In this document: in pieces, positions 26,496 through 33,697 of the stretch
How the letters are laid out: each line of letters begins with the position of its first letter
Position numbering within the stretch: the first letter of the stretch is position 1
Source of the DNA: Caulobacter segnis ATCC 21756
GTDB taxonomy: Bacteria > Pseudomonadota > Alphaproteobacteria > Caulobacterales > Caulobacteraceae
Length of the DNA stretch: 64,000 nt
Assembly (NCBI RefSeq): GCF_000092285.1
Contig: NC_014100.1
Coordinates: forward strand, 2,542,001 to 2,606,000
Direction of reading: 5' to 3'
Position numbers and translations under genes: made by a program
Notes under the pieces: generated by a model
What the model was told of the DNA's origin: nothing
Databases searched by the model: none
The model's input: the letters and a program-made list of their open reading frames with translations, nothing else

Positions 26496-27641
26496 TTGCC
26501 TTCCCTGCTGCGCGACCGACCGGCCTCGACGCCGGAGATGCTGGCCGTGTTCGGCGACGAGGCGCTGCTGAAGGCGGCCCTGGCGTTCGAAGCCGAGCTC
26601 GCCCTGGCCCAGGCCGAGCTGGGCCTGATCCCGCGAGGCGACGCCGAGGCGATCGCAGCCGCCTGCGCGTCCCCGTTCGACATCGCCGAACTGGCCGAAG
26701 CCACCGCCCACGCGGGCACCCTGGCCATTCCGCTGGTCGAGCGCCTCCGGGCCCGCGTGTCGCCGCCGGAGGCCGCCGGGCGCGTCCACAAGGGCGCGAC
26801 CAGCCAGGACCTCGCGGACACCGCGCTGATGCTGCAGGCGCGGGATGGCGCGGCGCTGATCCGACGCGACGCGGCGCGGCTGGCCGACGCCCTCGCGGTT
26901 CTGGCGCGCGCACATCACTCCACCCCGATGCTGGGCCGCACCCTGCTCCAGGCCGCCCTGCCGATCACCTTTGGCCTGAAGGTCTCGACCTGGCTGTCGG
27001 GCGTGACCGGCGCGCTGACGCGGTTCGACCGCGAGATCGGCGCGATCCGCCTGCAGTTCGGCGGAGCCACCGGCTCGCGCGCCGGCCTCGACGGACAGGG
27101 CGCGGCGCTGGCGGAACGGCTGGCCGTGCGGCTCAACCTTCCACCCGCCCTCCCCTGGCACGCCGAGCGCCAAGGGGTGGCGGGTCTGGCCTCCGCGCTG
27201 GCCATCCTGACCGGCGCGATCGGCAAGATCGCCGGCGACGTCGCGCTGATGGCCCAGGTCGAGGTCGGCGAGGCCTTCGAGCCGCGCCAGGCCGGACGGG
27301 GCGGCTCCTCGGCCATGGCTCACAAGCGCAATCCGACCGGATGCCAGGTCGCCCTGTCGGCGGCGATCCGCGCGCCGCATCTGGCGGCCACCCTCGTCTC
27401 GGCCCTGCCCCAGCAGCATGAGCGCGGCCTGGGCGGCTGGCAGGCCGAGGGGCCCGTCCTGGCCGAACTGTTCCAACTGACCCACGGCGCCCTCGCCGCC
27501 ATGGTCACGGTCATCGAAGGCCTGGAGGTCGACGAGGGCCGCATGGCCGCCAACCTCGCCGCCGCCCAGGTCGGGACCGACACGGGCGAGAGCGCGGCGC
27601 TGGTCGCCCAGGCGCTGGCCGCTTACGAAAAGGACCGCTGA
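26496..27641 (+). CDS. pcaB: 3-carboxy-cis,cis-muconate cycloisomerase
   Basis: 381 residues of the fumarase/aspartase superfamily. It carries the superfamily signature GSSAMAHKRNPTGCQ near 270 and the upstream HKGATSQDLADTALML near 96. PcaB lactonises carboxymuconate to 4-carboxymuconolactone. Length is slightly short of the 450 residues of some members but matches alphaproteobacterial forms. The start is a TTG at 26496 preceded by CGGAG; no ATG is usable. The stop overlaps the next start (TGATG). Confidence 0.93.
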   Translation: MPSLLRDRPASTPEMLAVFGDEALLKAALAFEAELALAQAELGLIPRGDAEAIAAACASPFDIAELAEATAHAGTLAIPLVERLRARVSPPEAAGRVHKGATSQDLADTALMLQARDGAALIRRDAARLADALAVLARAHHSTPMLGRTLLQAALPITFGLKVSTWLSGVTGALTRFDREIGAIRLQFGGATGSRAGLDGQGAALAERLAVRLNLPPALPWHAERQGVAGLASALAILTGAIGKIAGDVALMAQVEVGEAFEPRQAGRGGSSAMAHKRNPTGCQVALSAAIRAPHLAATLVSALPQQHERGLGGWQAEGPVLAELFQLTHGALAAMVTVIEGLEVDEGRMAANLAAAQVGTDTGESAALVAQALAAYEKDR

Positions 27642-28822
27642 TGCCCTTCGCGATCTCGCACGGCGCCCGCCTCTACTGGCGTCAGGACGGCGCGGCCGAC
27701 AAACCGGCCCTGGTGCTGCTGACCTCGATCGGCACGGATCTGTCGCTCTACGATCCGGTCGTGCCGCTGCTGACCCCGGACTTCCTCGTCATCCGCCTGG
27801 ACACACGGGGGCACGGGGCGTCGGACGCGCCGGCCGGCGACTACAGCCTGGACCTGCTGGCCGACGACGTGCTGGCGGTGATGGACGCCGCCGGCGTCGA
27901 CAAGGCCAGCCTGTGCGGGACCTCGCTGGGCGGCATGATCGCCATGACCCTGGCCGCCAAGGCGCCCGAGCGGGTCGAGGCTTTGATCCTGGCCTGCACA
28001 TCGCCGGCCATGGATCCTTCCACCTGGGACCAGCGTCTGGCTCTGATCCGCGCCGAAGGCATGGGCGCGATCGTCGAGGCGGTGATGGGGCGCTTCTTCT
28101 CCGACGCCTTCCGGGCCCAGCATCCTGAGGTCGTCGAGACCGTGCGCGTCGGCATGCGGGCCCAGAGCGTCGACGGCTACGCCGGCTGCGGCGCGGCCAT
28201 CCGTGACATGGCCCTGCTGGAGCGCCTGCCGGCCATCGTCGCTCCGGCCCTGGTGGTGACCGGAGCCAAGGACCTCGCCACCCCTTACGATGGCCATGGC
28301 GAGCGCATCGTCGCCGCCGTCACGGGCGCGCGCCATGTCGAGATCGGCGGCGCCCACCTGCCCAGCCTGGAAGCGCCCACGGCCCTGGCCGGCGCGGTGC
28401 GGGACTTCCTGCGCGAGGTCCGGCGCGGGACCGCCGTGCGCGAAGCCAAGGACACGTTGTTTGAGGCGGGCCTGGAAATCCGCCGCAAGGTGCTGGGCGA
28501 CGCCTGGGTCGACAAGTCCCTGGCCAAGCGCACCGCCTTCACCGCCGACTACCAGGCGATGATCACCCGCTACGCCTGGAACGAGATCTGGGGCCGGCCG
28601 GGCCTCGATCACCGCACCCGCCGCCTGCTGGTGCTGGCCATCTGCGCCAGCCTGGCGCGGTGGGAGGAGTTCCGTCTCCACGTCCGCGCCGGCTTGGAGC
28701 AAGGCGGCTTCACCCAGGAGGAGCTGAAGGAGGTGCTGATGCAGACGGCGATCTACGCCGGCGTGCCCGCCGCCAACACCGCCTTCACCGAGGCCGCCGA
28801 GGTCATCGCCGAATTGGGCTGA
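27641..28822 (+). CDS. pcaL: Fused 3-oxoadipate enol-lactonase / 4-carboxymuconolactone decarboxylase
   Basis: 393 residues joining two enzymes. Residues 1-260 are an alpha/beta hydrolase (PcaD) with nucleophile elbow GTSLGG (S95), an acid in VTGAKDLATP and a histidine in GAHLPSLEAP. Residues about 270-393 are the AhpD-like decarboxylase (PcaC), with RYAWNEIWGRPGLDHRTRRL and EEFRLHVRAGLEQGG. The fusion, known as PcaL in several bacteria, makes 3-oxoadipate from 4-carboxymuconolactone in two steps. Gene order pcaHGB-L is thus complete down to 3-oxoadipate. It is the last gene of the operon and converges on the esterase gene with 15 bases between stops. Confidence 0.95.
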   Translation: MPFAISHGARLYWRQDGAADKPALVLLTSIGTDLSLYDPVVPLLTPDFLVIRLDTRGHGASDAPAGDYSLDLLADDVLAVMDAAGVDKASLCGTSLGGMIAMTLAAKAPERVEALILACTSPAMDPSTWDQRLALIRAEGMGAIVEAVMGRFFSDAFRAQHPEVVETVRVGMRAQSVDGYAGCGAAIRDMALLERLPAIVAPALVVTGAKDLATPYDGHGERIVAAVTGARHVEIGGAHLPSLEAPTALAGAVRDFLREVRRGTAVREAKDTLFEAGLEIRRKVLGDAWVDKSLAKRTAFTADYQAMITRYAWNEIWGRPGLDHRTRRLLVLAICASLARWEEFRLHVRAGLEQGGFTQEELKEVLMQTAIYAGVPAANTAFTEAAEVIAELG

Positions 28823-28837
28823 GGCCTCTCGGCGCGC

Positions 28838-29731
28838 CTATTTCAGGCCCTTGCGTTCGACGTGCCAACCCGGTCGCGCGCAGAGGCGGCAGTCTGGACC
28901 GACGAACATGGCCCGCCCGGCCTTATCGCCCTTCAGCTGCCAGTTCAGCCATGCGACAGCCACCTCGCCGAACGCGCCGCCGCGCGGCTGGCCATAGGTC
29001 CCGCCGTGGCCGACGCCATCCTCGTAGGCCCGAACGACCGGGATGTGGTCGATCCGCGCGAAGTCGTCATTGGCGTTGCCGAAGGCGATGTCGCTGGCGT
29101 CGCCGCTGACATAGATCGCCGGACCGTGGAGGGCCTTCAGGCTCGCCTTGGTCACGTTGGCGCCCGGCAAGCCGCCCGTTCCCGTCCCCAGAACGCCGCT
29201 GTTCCACACGCCCGTGGTGGTGACGCGCGGGTCGGCCGACGCCTCGATGGCCTGGAGGCCGCCGCAGGACATGCCCATCACCGCGATCTTCTTGACGTCA
29301 AGACGCCCCTTGTAACGGCTGTCCGACCGCGCGTTCTCGGCGACCGCCCAATCGATGGCGTCGATCAGTTGCGATGAGGTGGTCTTGGGCGGCGCGTTCA
29401 TGTCAGGGCGCTGCGGCGGCCCCGCGGTCGGCGGCTTGGGCCCGACGATCGGACCGATGGCCACGACCAGATAACCGTGCCCGGCGATCTCGGTCAGGAA
29501 CTTGGCGAAGGCGTCGCCCTCGTTGGCGCAGGCGCCGTTGGCCCAGGCCAGGATCGGCAGCTTTGTCGCGCCCACGGCGGCCAGGTCCGCCGGTCGGTAG
29601 ACCGTATGGGTCGGCAAGCTCGGGTCGCTTTCCATCACGGCCTGATAAAGCGGGGGCGCTGGCTCACGGGCGACGACCGCGCTGGGGAGGACCAGGGCCG
29701 CCAGCGTCGCGGCCAAAATCGGAAGCTTCAT
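28838..29731 (-). CDS. Exported alpha/beta hydrolase (chlorophyllase/cutinase-like fold)
   Basis: 297 residues with a signal peptide (residues 1-21). The core has PILAWANGACANEGD near 60, the nucleophile elbow GMSCGG (S155), an acidic residue in IYVSGDASDIAFGN and a histidine in DGVGHGGTYGQP near 256. Several cysteines are present, including a late CRLCARPG pair. It is an esterase-type enzyme of unknown substrate. The ATG at 29731 starts the signal peptide and follows TGGAGAG; the longer frame overlaps the upstream gene. It lies 44 bases after the dehydratase-like gene and is probably the third gene of its operon. Confidence 0.82.
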   Translation of the reverse strand: MKLPILAATLAALVLPSAVVAREPAPPLYQAVMESDPSLPTHTVYRPADLAAVGATKLPILAWANGACANEGDAFAKFLTEIAGHGYLVVAIGPIVGPKPPTAGPPQRPDMNAPPKTTSSQLIDAIDWAVAENARSDSRYKGRLDVKKIAVMGMSCGGLQAIEASADPRVTTTGVWNSGVLGTGTGGLPGANVTKASLKALHGPAIYVSGDASDIAFGNANDDFARIDHIPVVRAYEDGVGHGGTYGQPRGGAFGEVAVAWLNWQLKGDKAGRAMFVGPDCRLCARPGWHVERKGLK

Positions 29732-29775
29732 CGGAACTCTCCAGACGGGGGAATGGGACGGGTCGCGATAGATGG

Positions 29776-32103
29776 TCAAAGGCTCTCGATGAAGGCCGTG
29801 ACGGCCGCCTCCAGAGCGTCGCCCTCAAGGCTCATATTGCTCATCGGCAGGCGCAGCACCGGCACGCCGGCGCGCTCCAGGGCGGCCAGGACGAAGGGGT
29901 CGGCGTCGTCGATCGCCACCGCCCCGTGCACGCCGTGGGTCTGAGCTTCCTTGACGTGCCAGGCGCCCGCCCAGGTCGGCATGCGCAGCTCGTCGCCCAT
30001 GGTCACGAAGCGCGCGGCCAGGGCGCGCATGGCGTCCTTCTCGCCCTCGAACGATCGCAGATAGCCGTCGGCGGCTAGGCCCAGATACATCGACCAGACG
30101 AACACCGCGCCGTGGCTCTCCTCCCAGCGCTGGTAGAAGCCCATGTCGCTCCAGAGCCCGCGTCCGACCCACATCAGGCGAATCTTCTCGCCCGGGCACG
30201 CGGCCTCTCCGGCCTCGACACGCGCGGCGACCTCTTCGTAGAAACGCCTGGCCGCGTCGCGGCCCCAGACCGAGCCGCGATGCCACTGCGGCACCATAGT
30301 GGCCGGCATGGTGTCGACGATGCCCGCCGGGGCCGGATGGGTGGCGGCGATCAGGTCGCGCGTGCGGCGGTAGTAGTCCTCCTGCTCGTTGACGAGGTTC
30401 ATCACCTCGACGAAGCGGGCCGGCTCGAACTTGCGACCGGTGATCGCCTCCAGGCGCGGGATGCTGGCCTCCAGCTGGGCGGTCAGCAGGTCCAGTCGCT
30501 CGGCCTCGAGGGTCTCTTCCCACCGCTCGGGCAGATCGGACCACCATTCCAGGGGCAGGTCCCAGCGTCCCTCGATCGAGCGCGCGTAGGCGAAAAGCTC
30601 CGCGCCCGTCTCGCGGGCCCAGGCCTCGAACAGCTTGGGTCCGGCGTCAGAGCCCGCCGTCAGGGCCAGGATGTCGGGCTTGGGCAGACCGCCCCACGGC
30701 GCGGCCTCGACGTCCGTGTCGAGGGCCGCCGCCAGGCCCTGGGCGCTGTAGGACTCGACGTCGGACGGATAGTCGGCCGCCCGCAGCAGGGCGGCGTAGT
30801 CGCGGCCACGCTGCTTGGCCGCCACGATCGAGGCCCACCACTGGTTCACCACATAGGGGATGTCCATGGCCCGCAGGATTTCCTGCGGGGCGTCGGCGTT
30901 GACCACCGCGAACGGCCCCTCCGCCGCCTTGCGCCGGACCTCGGCGAACCAGTCGCGTTGCCAGGTCGCGAAATCGGCGGTCGAGGTCAGCGCCTTCTGG
31001 CTGCGCCGCCCGACATTGGCGGCGGCGCCGGGACGCTTCGCCCCGTCGGTGACAGGCTTCGGAGCGCGCGGCGCGGGGGCGATCGGGCCGGAGGGATCGG
31101 CGAAGAAAGCCGACAGCTTGGCGGCGAGGTCGGCCGTGTCCGGGACCGGATCCAGTCGTAGCGTCGCCAGCGGCTTGCCGACGGCGGCCAGCGCCTTTCG
31201 CGTCTCGGCCACGTCCCACGGCGAGGCCTCGTCGCCCGGCAGTCGGACATGGAGAACCGCATCGACGTCCAGCCCCGAGGCTTGGGCCGCGAGAGCCTGG
31301 GCGCGGACTTTGCTGGAGCCCGTGGGCGCGGACGACGGCGGCGCCTCCCACCGCGCCGCGAGCGCGTCGAACGGATCCAGGCTTTCGTCCAGCAGGACGA
31401 CTGCCGACGGCTCGCCCCAGTCATGATCCTCGCCGACGATCACGTAGCCGGCCGCTTCGATCGCGGCGTAGACTGCGGTTGTCTCATGCGGCGAGCCGGT
31501 GACCAGCACGCGACGGCCCGAGAGCGGCCGCGCCTGCGCGCGCGCGGCCTCGATGGCGCGGTCGCCGTCCTCGCGCGGGGCCTGGCTGACGTGGCGGATC
31601 AGGTCTAGCGCCTGGACGCCGCTCAACTTCGGCGTCTTCTCGGCGCGCAGGGCCAGGACCTCGGCGAGGCTGCGGCGCTGGGCGTTGCTCGCGGCGATCT
31701 CGGCGCGCAGGGCGTCGGCGGTGACAGCCCGCCCGCCGAGCGTCTCCAGCCAAGCCTTGAAGCTGGCCAGCCGCGCGCGATTGTAGGCGCGGACCGCCGG
31801 CTCAGCGCCGTGCAGGATATCGAGGTGAACGACCGGGGGCGCCGGGAAGCCTCCCACCCGCGACAGCTCGCGCAACACAGAGAACAGCTGCGCGTCCTCA
31901 ACGCATCCATGGGCGATGGCGACGCCAGCGAAGTCTCTGTTCCTGACCTGAGCCACCAGCCCACTCGTGCGCGGCGTCTGGCCGGCGAGGCCGTCGGTCG
32001 TCTGGGCGGTAGCGGCCGACAGGCGCACCGGCGTGAAGCCCGCCGCGGCGACCAGTTCACGCGGAATGTCCGCCCCGACGCAGGCCAAAATCGGCGCGGA
32101 CAT
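29776..32103 (-). CDS. Fused 2-hydroxyacyl-CoA dehydratase-like protein lacking cluster cysteines
   Basis: 775 residues that read as two HgdB/FldBC/BcrBC-type domains in one chain: about 1-335 (PRELVAAAGFTPVRL at 14-28, FAGVAIAHGCVEDAQLF at 58-74, then the ALRAEIAASNAQRR helix) and about 375-775 (PYVVNQWWASIVAAK at 416-430, LPKPDILALTAGSD at 473-486, MPTWAGAWHVKEAQ at 708-721). Known family members are two-subunit radical dehydratases or reductases with a [4Fe-4S] cluster per subunit bound by cysteines. Here there are only three cysteines (C8, C67, C636). Where relatives have a cysteine before SYAR there is E450, and the C-terminal NxC-type position reads AGSD. No activator ATPase gene is in the window. 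The start overlaps the CoA-transferase stop (TGATG). The chemistry is therefore unknown; the fold assignment is good. Confidence 0.75.
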   Translation of the reverse strand: MSAPILACVGADIPRELVAAAGFTPVRLSAATAQTTDGLAGQTPRTSGLVAQVRNRDFAGVAIAHGCVEDAQLFSVLRELSRVGGFPAPPVVHLDILHGAEPAVRAYNRARLASFKAWLETLGGRAVTADALRAEIAASNAQRRSLAEVLALRAEKTPKLSGVQALDLIRHVSQAPREDGDRAIEAARAQARPLSGRRVLVTGSPHETTAVYAAIEAAGYVIVGEDHDWGEPSAVVLLDESLDPFDALAARWEAPPSSAPTGSSKVRAQALAAQASGLDVDAVLHVRLPGDEASPWDVAETRKALAAVGKPLATLRLDPVPDTADLAAKLSAFFADPSGPIAPAPRAPKPVTDGAKRPGAAANVGRRSQKALTSTADFATWQRDWFAEVRRKAAEGPFAVVNADAPQEILRAMDIPYVVNQWWASIVAAKQRGRDYAALLRAADYPSDVESYSAQGLAAALDTDVEAAPWGGLPKPDILALTAGSDAGPKLFEAWARETGAELFAYARSIEGRWDLPLEWWSDLPERWEETLEAERLDLLTAQLEASIPRLEAITGRKFEPARFVEVMNLVNEQEDYYRRTRDLIAATHPAPAGIVDTMPATMVPQWHRGSVWGRDAARRFYEEVAARVEAGEAACPGEKIRLMWVGRGLWSDMGFYQRWEESHGAVFVWSMYLGLAADGYLRSFEGEKDAMRALAARFVTMGDELRMPTWAGAWHVKEAQTHGVHGAVAIDDADPFVLAALERAGVPVLRLPMSNMSLEGDALEAAVTAFIESL

Positions 32104-33360
32104 CAGATCGCGCCCGCCTGCGCCAGCGCCTCGACCTGCTCGTCCGAATAGCCCAGCAGTTCGCGATAGATCGTCGCGTTGTGCTGGCCGACCGCCACCG
32201 GCAACACCTGATCAAAGCCCGTGCGCCCTTCGGAGAACTGGATCGCGCACGCCGCTGGTCAGCAAGCCGTCGTCGCGCGTGTAGGCGGGATGGGTGATCG
32301 GCATGGTCTCGCCCCGCGCCAGGACGCGAGGATCGTGCAGCCCCTCGGCGGGATGGCGGACCGGCGCGGCCGGAACGCCCTGCGCTTCCAGTCGTCGCAC
32401 GACCTCGTCGGTCGGCAGTTGGCTGGACCAGGCCTCGATCAGGGCTTCCAGGACCTTGGCGTTGGCGACGCGGCGGTCACGCGTGGCGAAGCGCGGATCC
32501 TCGCCCAGCGCCTCGTTTTCCATGGCCTTGAACAGGCCGCGCGCCAAGCCCTCATGCACGGCGACGATCGAGACATAGCCGTCCGCGCAGCGGAAGACGC
32601 CGAACGGTGACAGGCGCTGCACCGTCAGCCCGGTGCGCGCCTCCATCCCTGCCAGCGCCATAGCCTGCCAGTTCTCGATCGCCACGAACGAGGTCAGGGC
32701 GCCCAGCATCGAGACGTCGACCTGCTGCCCTTGCCCCGTGCGGCGACGCTGCTCCAGCGCGGCGAGCACGCCGATGACCCCGAACACCGGGGCCAGCATG
32801 TCGGCCATCGGAACGCCGATCCGGACCGGCGGATCGTCCGGCCCGCCGCTGGTGTACATGGCGCCGCTGAGCGCCTGGATCAGCACGTCCATGGCCTTGC
32901 TGCCTTCGGACACGCCCGCGCCGAAGCCGCTCAGTGAGCAGTAGATGATCCCCGGATTGGCCGCCTTGGCCGCCGCGTAGCCCACGCCCAGGCGGTCGGC
33001 CGTGCCGCTCGTGAAATTCTCGACGACGATGTCGGCGTCGCGCGCCAGGTCCGCGAACACCTCTCTGGCCTTTGGATGCTTGAGGTTCAGGCTGACGCCG
33101 TACTTGCCGCGCGCCCGGGTCAGGTGCGAGATCGAAAGATCGTCCTCATGGCGGCGCTCTACACTGACCCCGTCGCGACCGACATAGGGGCTGTTCTCCC
33201 GCGCCAGATCACCGCCACGCGGATCTTCCACCTTGATCACCGTCGCGCCCAGGCCCGCCAGCAACAGCGTGGCGTAGGGCCCCGCGAGCGCCCGGGTCAG
33301 GTCGATGACCTTCAGGCCCTCGAGCGGGCGAGGACGGGTATCGGCGGGGGCGTCAGTCAC
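32103..33360 (-). CDS. Class III (CaiB/FldA-type) CoA-transferase, C-terminal frameshift
   Basis: Family III CoA-transferase. It has the opening LEGLKVIDLTRALAGPYAT near 13, VIKVEDPRGGD near 41 and the catalytic aspartate D158 in GSKAMDVLIQALSG. The frame as given stops at 32212 after an abnormal tail. Removing one base near 32243-32249 (GCGCG) restores IQFSEGRTGFDQ and LLGYSDEQVEALAQ, with a stop at 32105-32103 coupled to the dehydratase start, giving 418 residues. I prefer the GTG at 33360 (AGGA seven bases upstream) over the ATG at 33435, which has no ribosome-binding site. It probably loads CoA on the acid that the next protein uses, by analogy to FldA-FldBC; this is inference. Confidence 0.85.
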
Positions 33361-33466
33361 GGCGTTGTCCTGGAGAAAGTCGACTTGGAATGCGGAAAGA
33401 CGCACCGGAATCCAGACGCCCTCCCTTTCGTCCATTCAGGGAGGGTGAGTGCGTCATGTCAATAAA

Positions 33467-33485
33467 TAGTTTGGATTACAAACTA
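33467..33485. promoter_or_regulatory. Operator-like inverted repeat (site C) upstream of the CoA-transferase
   Basis: TAGTTTGGATTACAAACTA, within a perfect repeat ATAGTTTG-N5-CAAACTAT (33466-33486). It shares GTTTG-N5-CAAAC with sites at 20241 and 41408. On the minus strand TTGGGA, a 17-base spacer and AACTAT flank it as a possible promoter. It lies in an AT-richer 337-base region (33361-33697) between divergent genes. Confidence 0.6.
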
Positions 33486-33596
33486 TATTCCCAACAGACA
33501 GTCTCGGGCTTGAGGCGCCAACCTCCCCGTAGCGAAAGGCGCACAGCCTTCCGTAACGCCGTTCTCGATTTTTCGCAGGCCCACTTGAAATTCAAA

Positions 33597-33615
33597 TTGT
33601 TTGTGCAACATACTA
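33597..33615. promoter_or_regulatory. Operator-like inverted repeat (site D) upstream of the TonB receptor
   Basis: TTGTTTGTGCAACATACTA contains GTTTG-N5-CATAC, the mirror of site A (GTATG-N5-CAAAC). A possible -10 box, TACTAT, overlaps its right arm and reads into the receptor at 33698; no good -35 is seen. With site C it would let one regulator control both divergent units. Confidence 0.45.
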
Positions 33616-33697
33616 TTTGACGTCGAACGATTTTTCGCTCGGCCGAAAACAGAACAGCCGACGGCGGGCGCGCCGGACGGCGCACGGGAGGGCCGCC

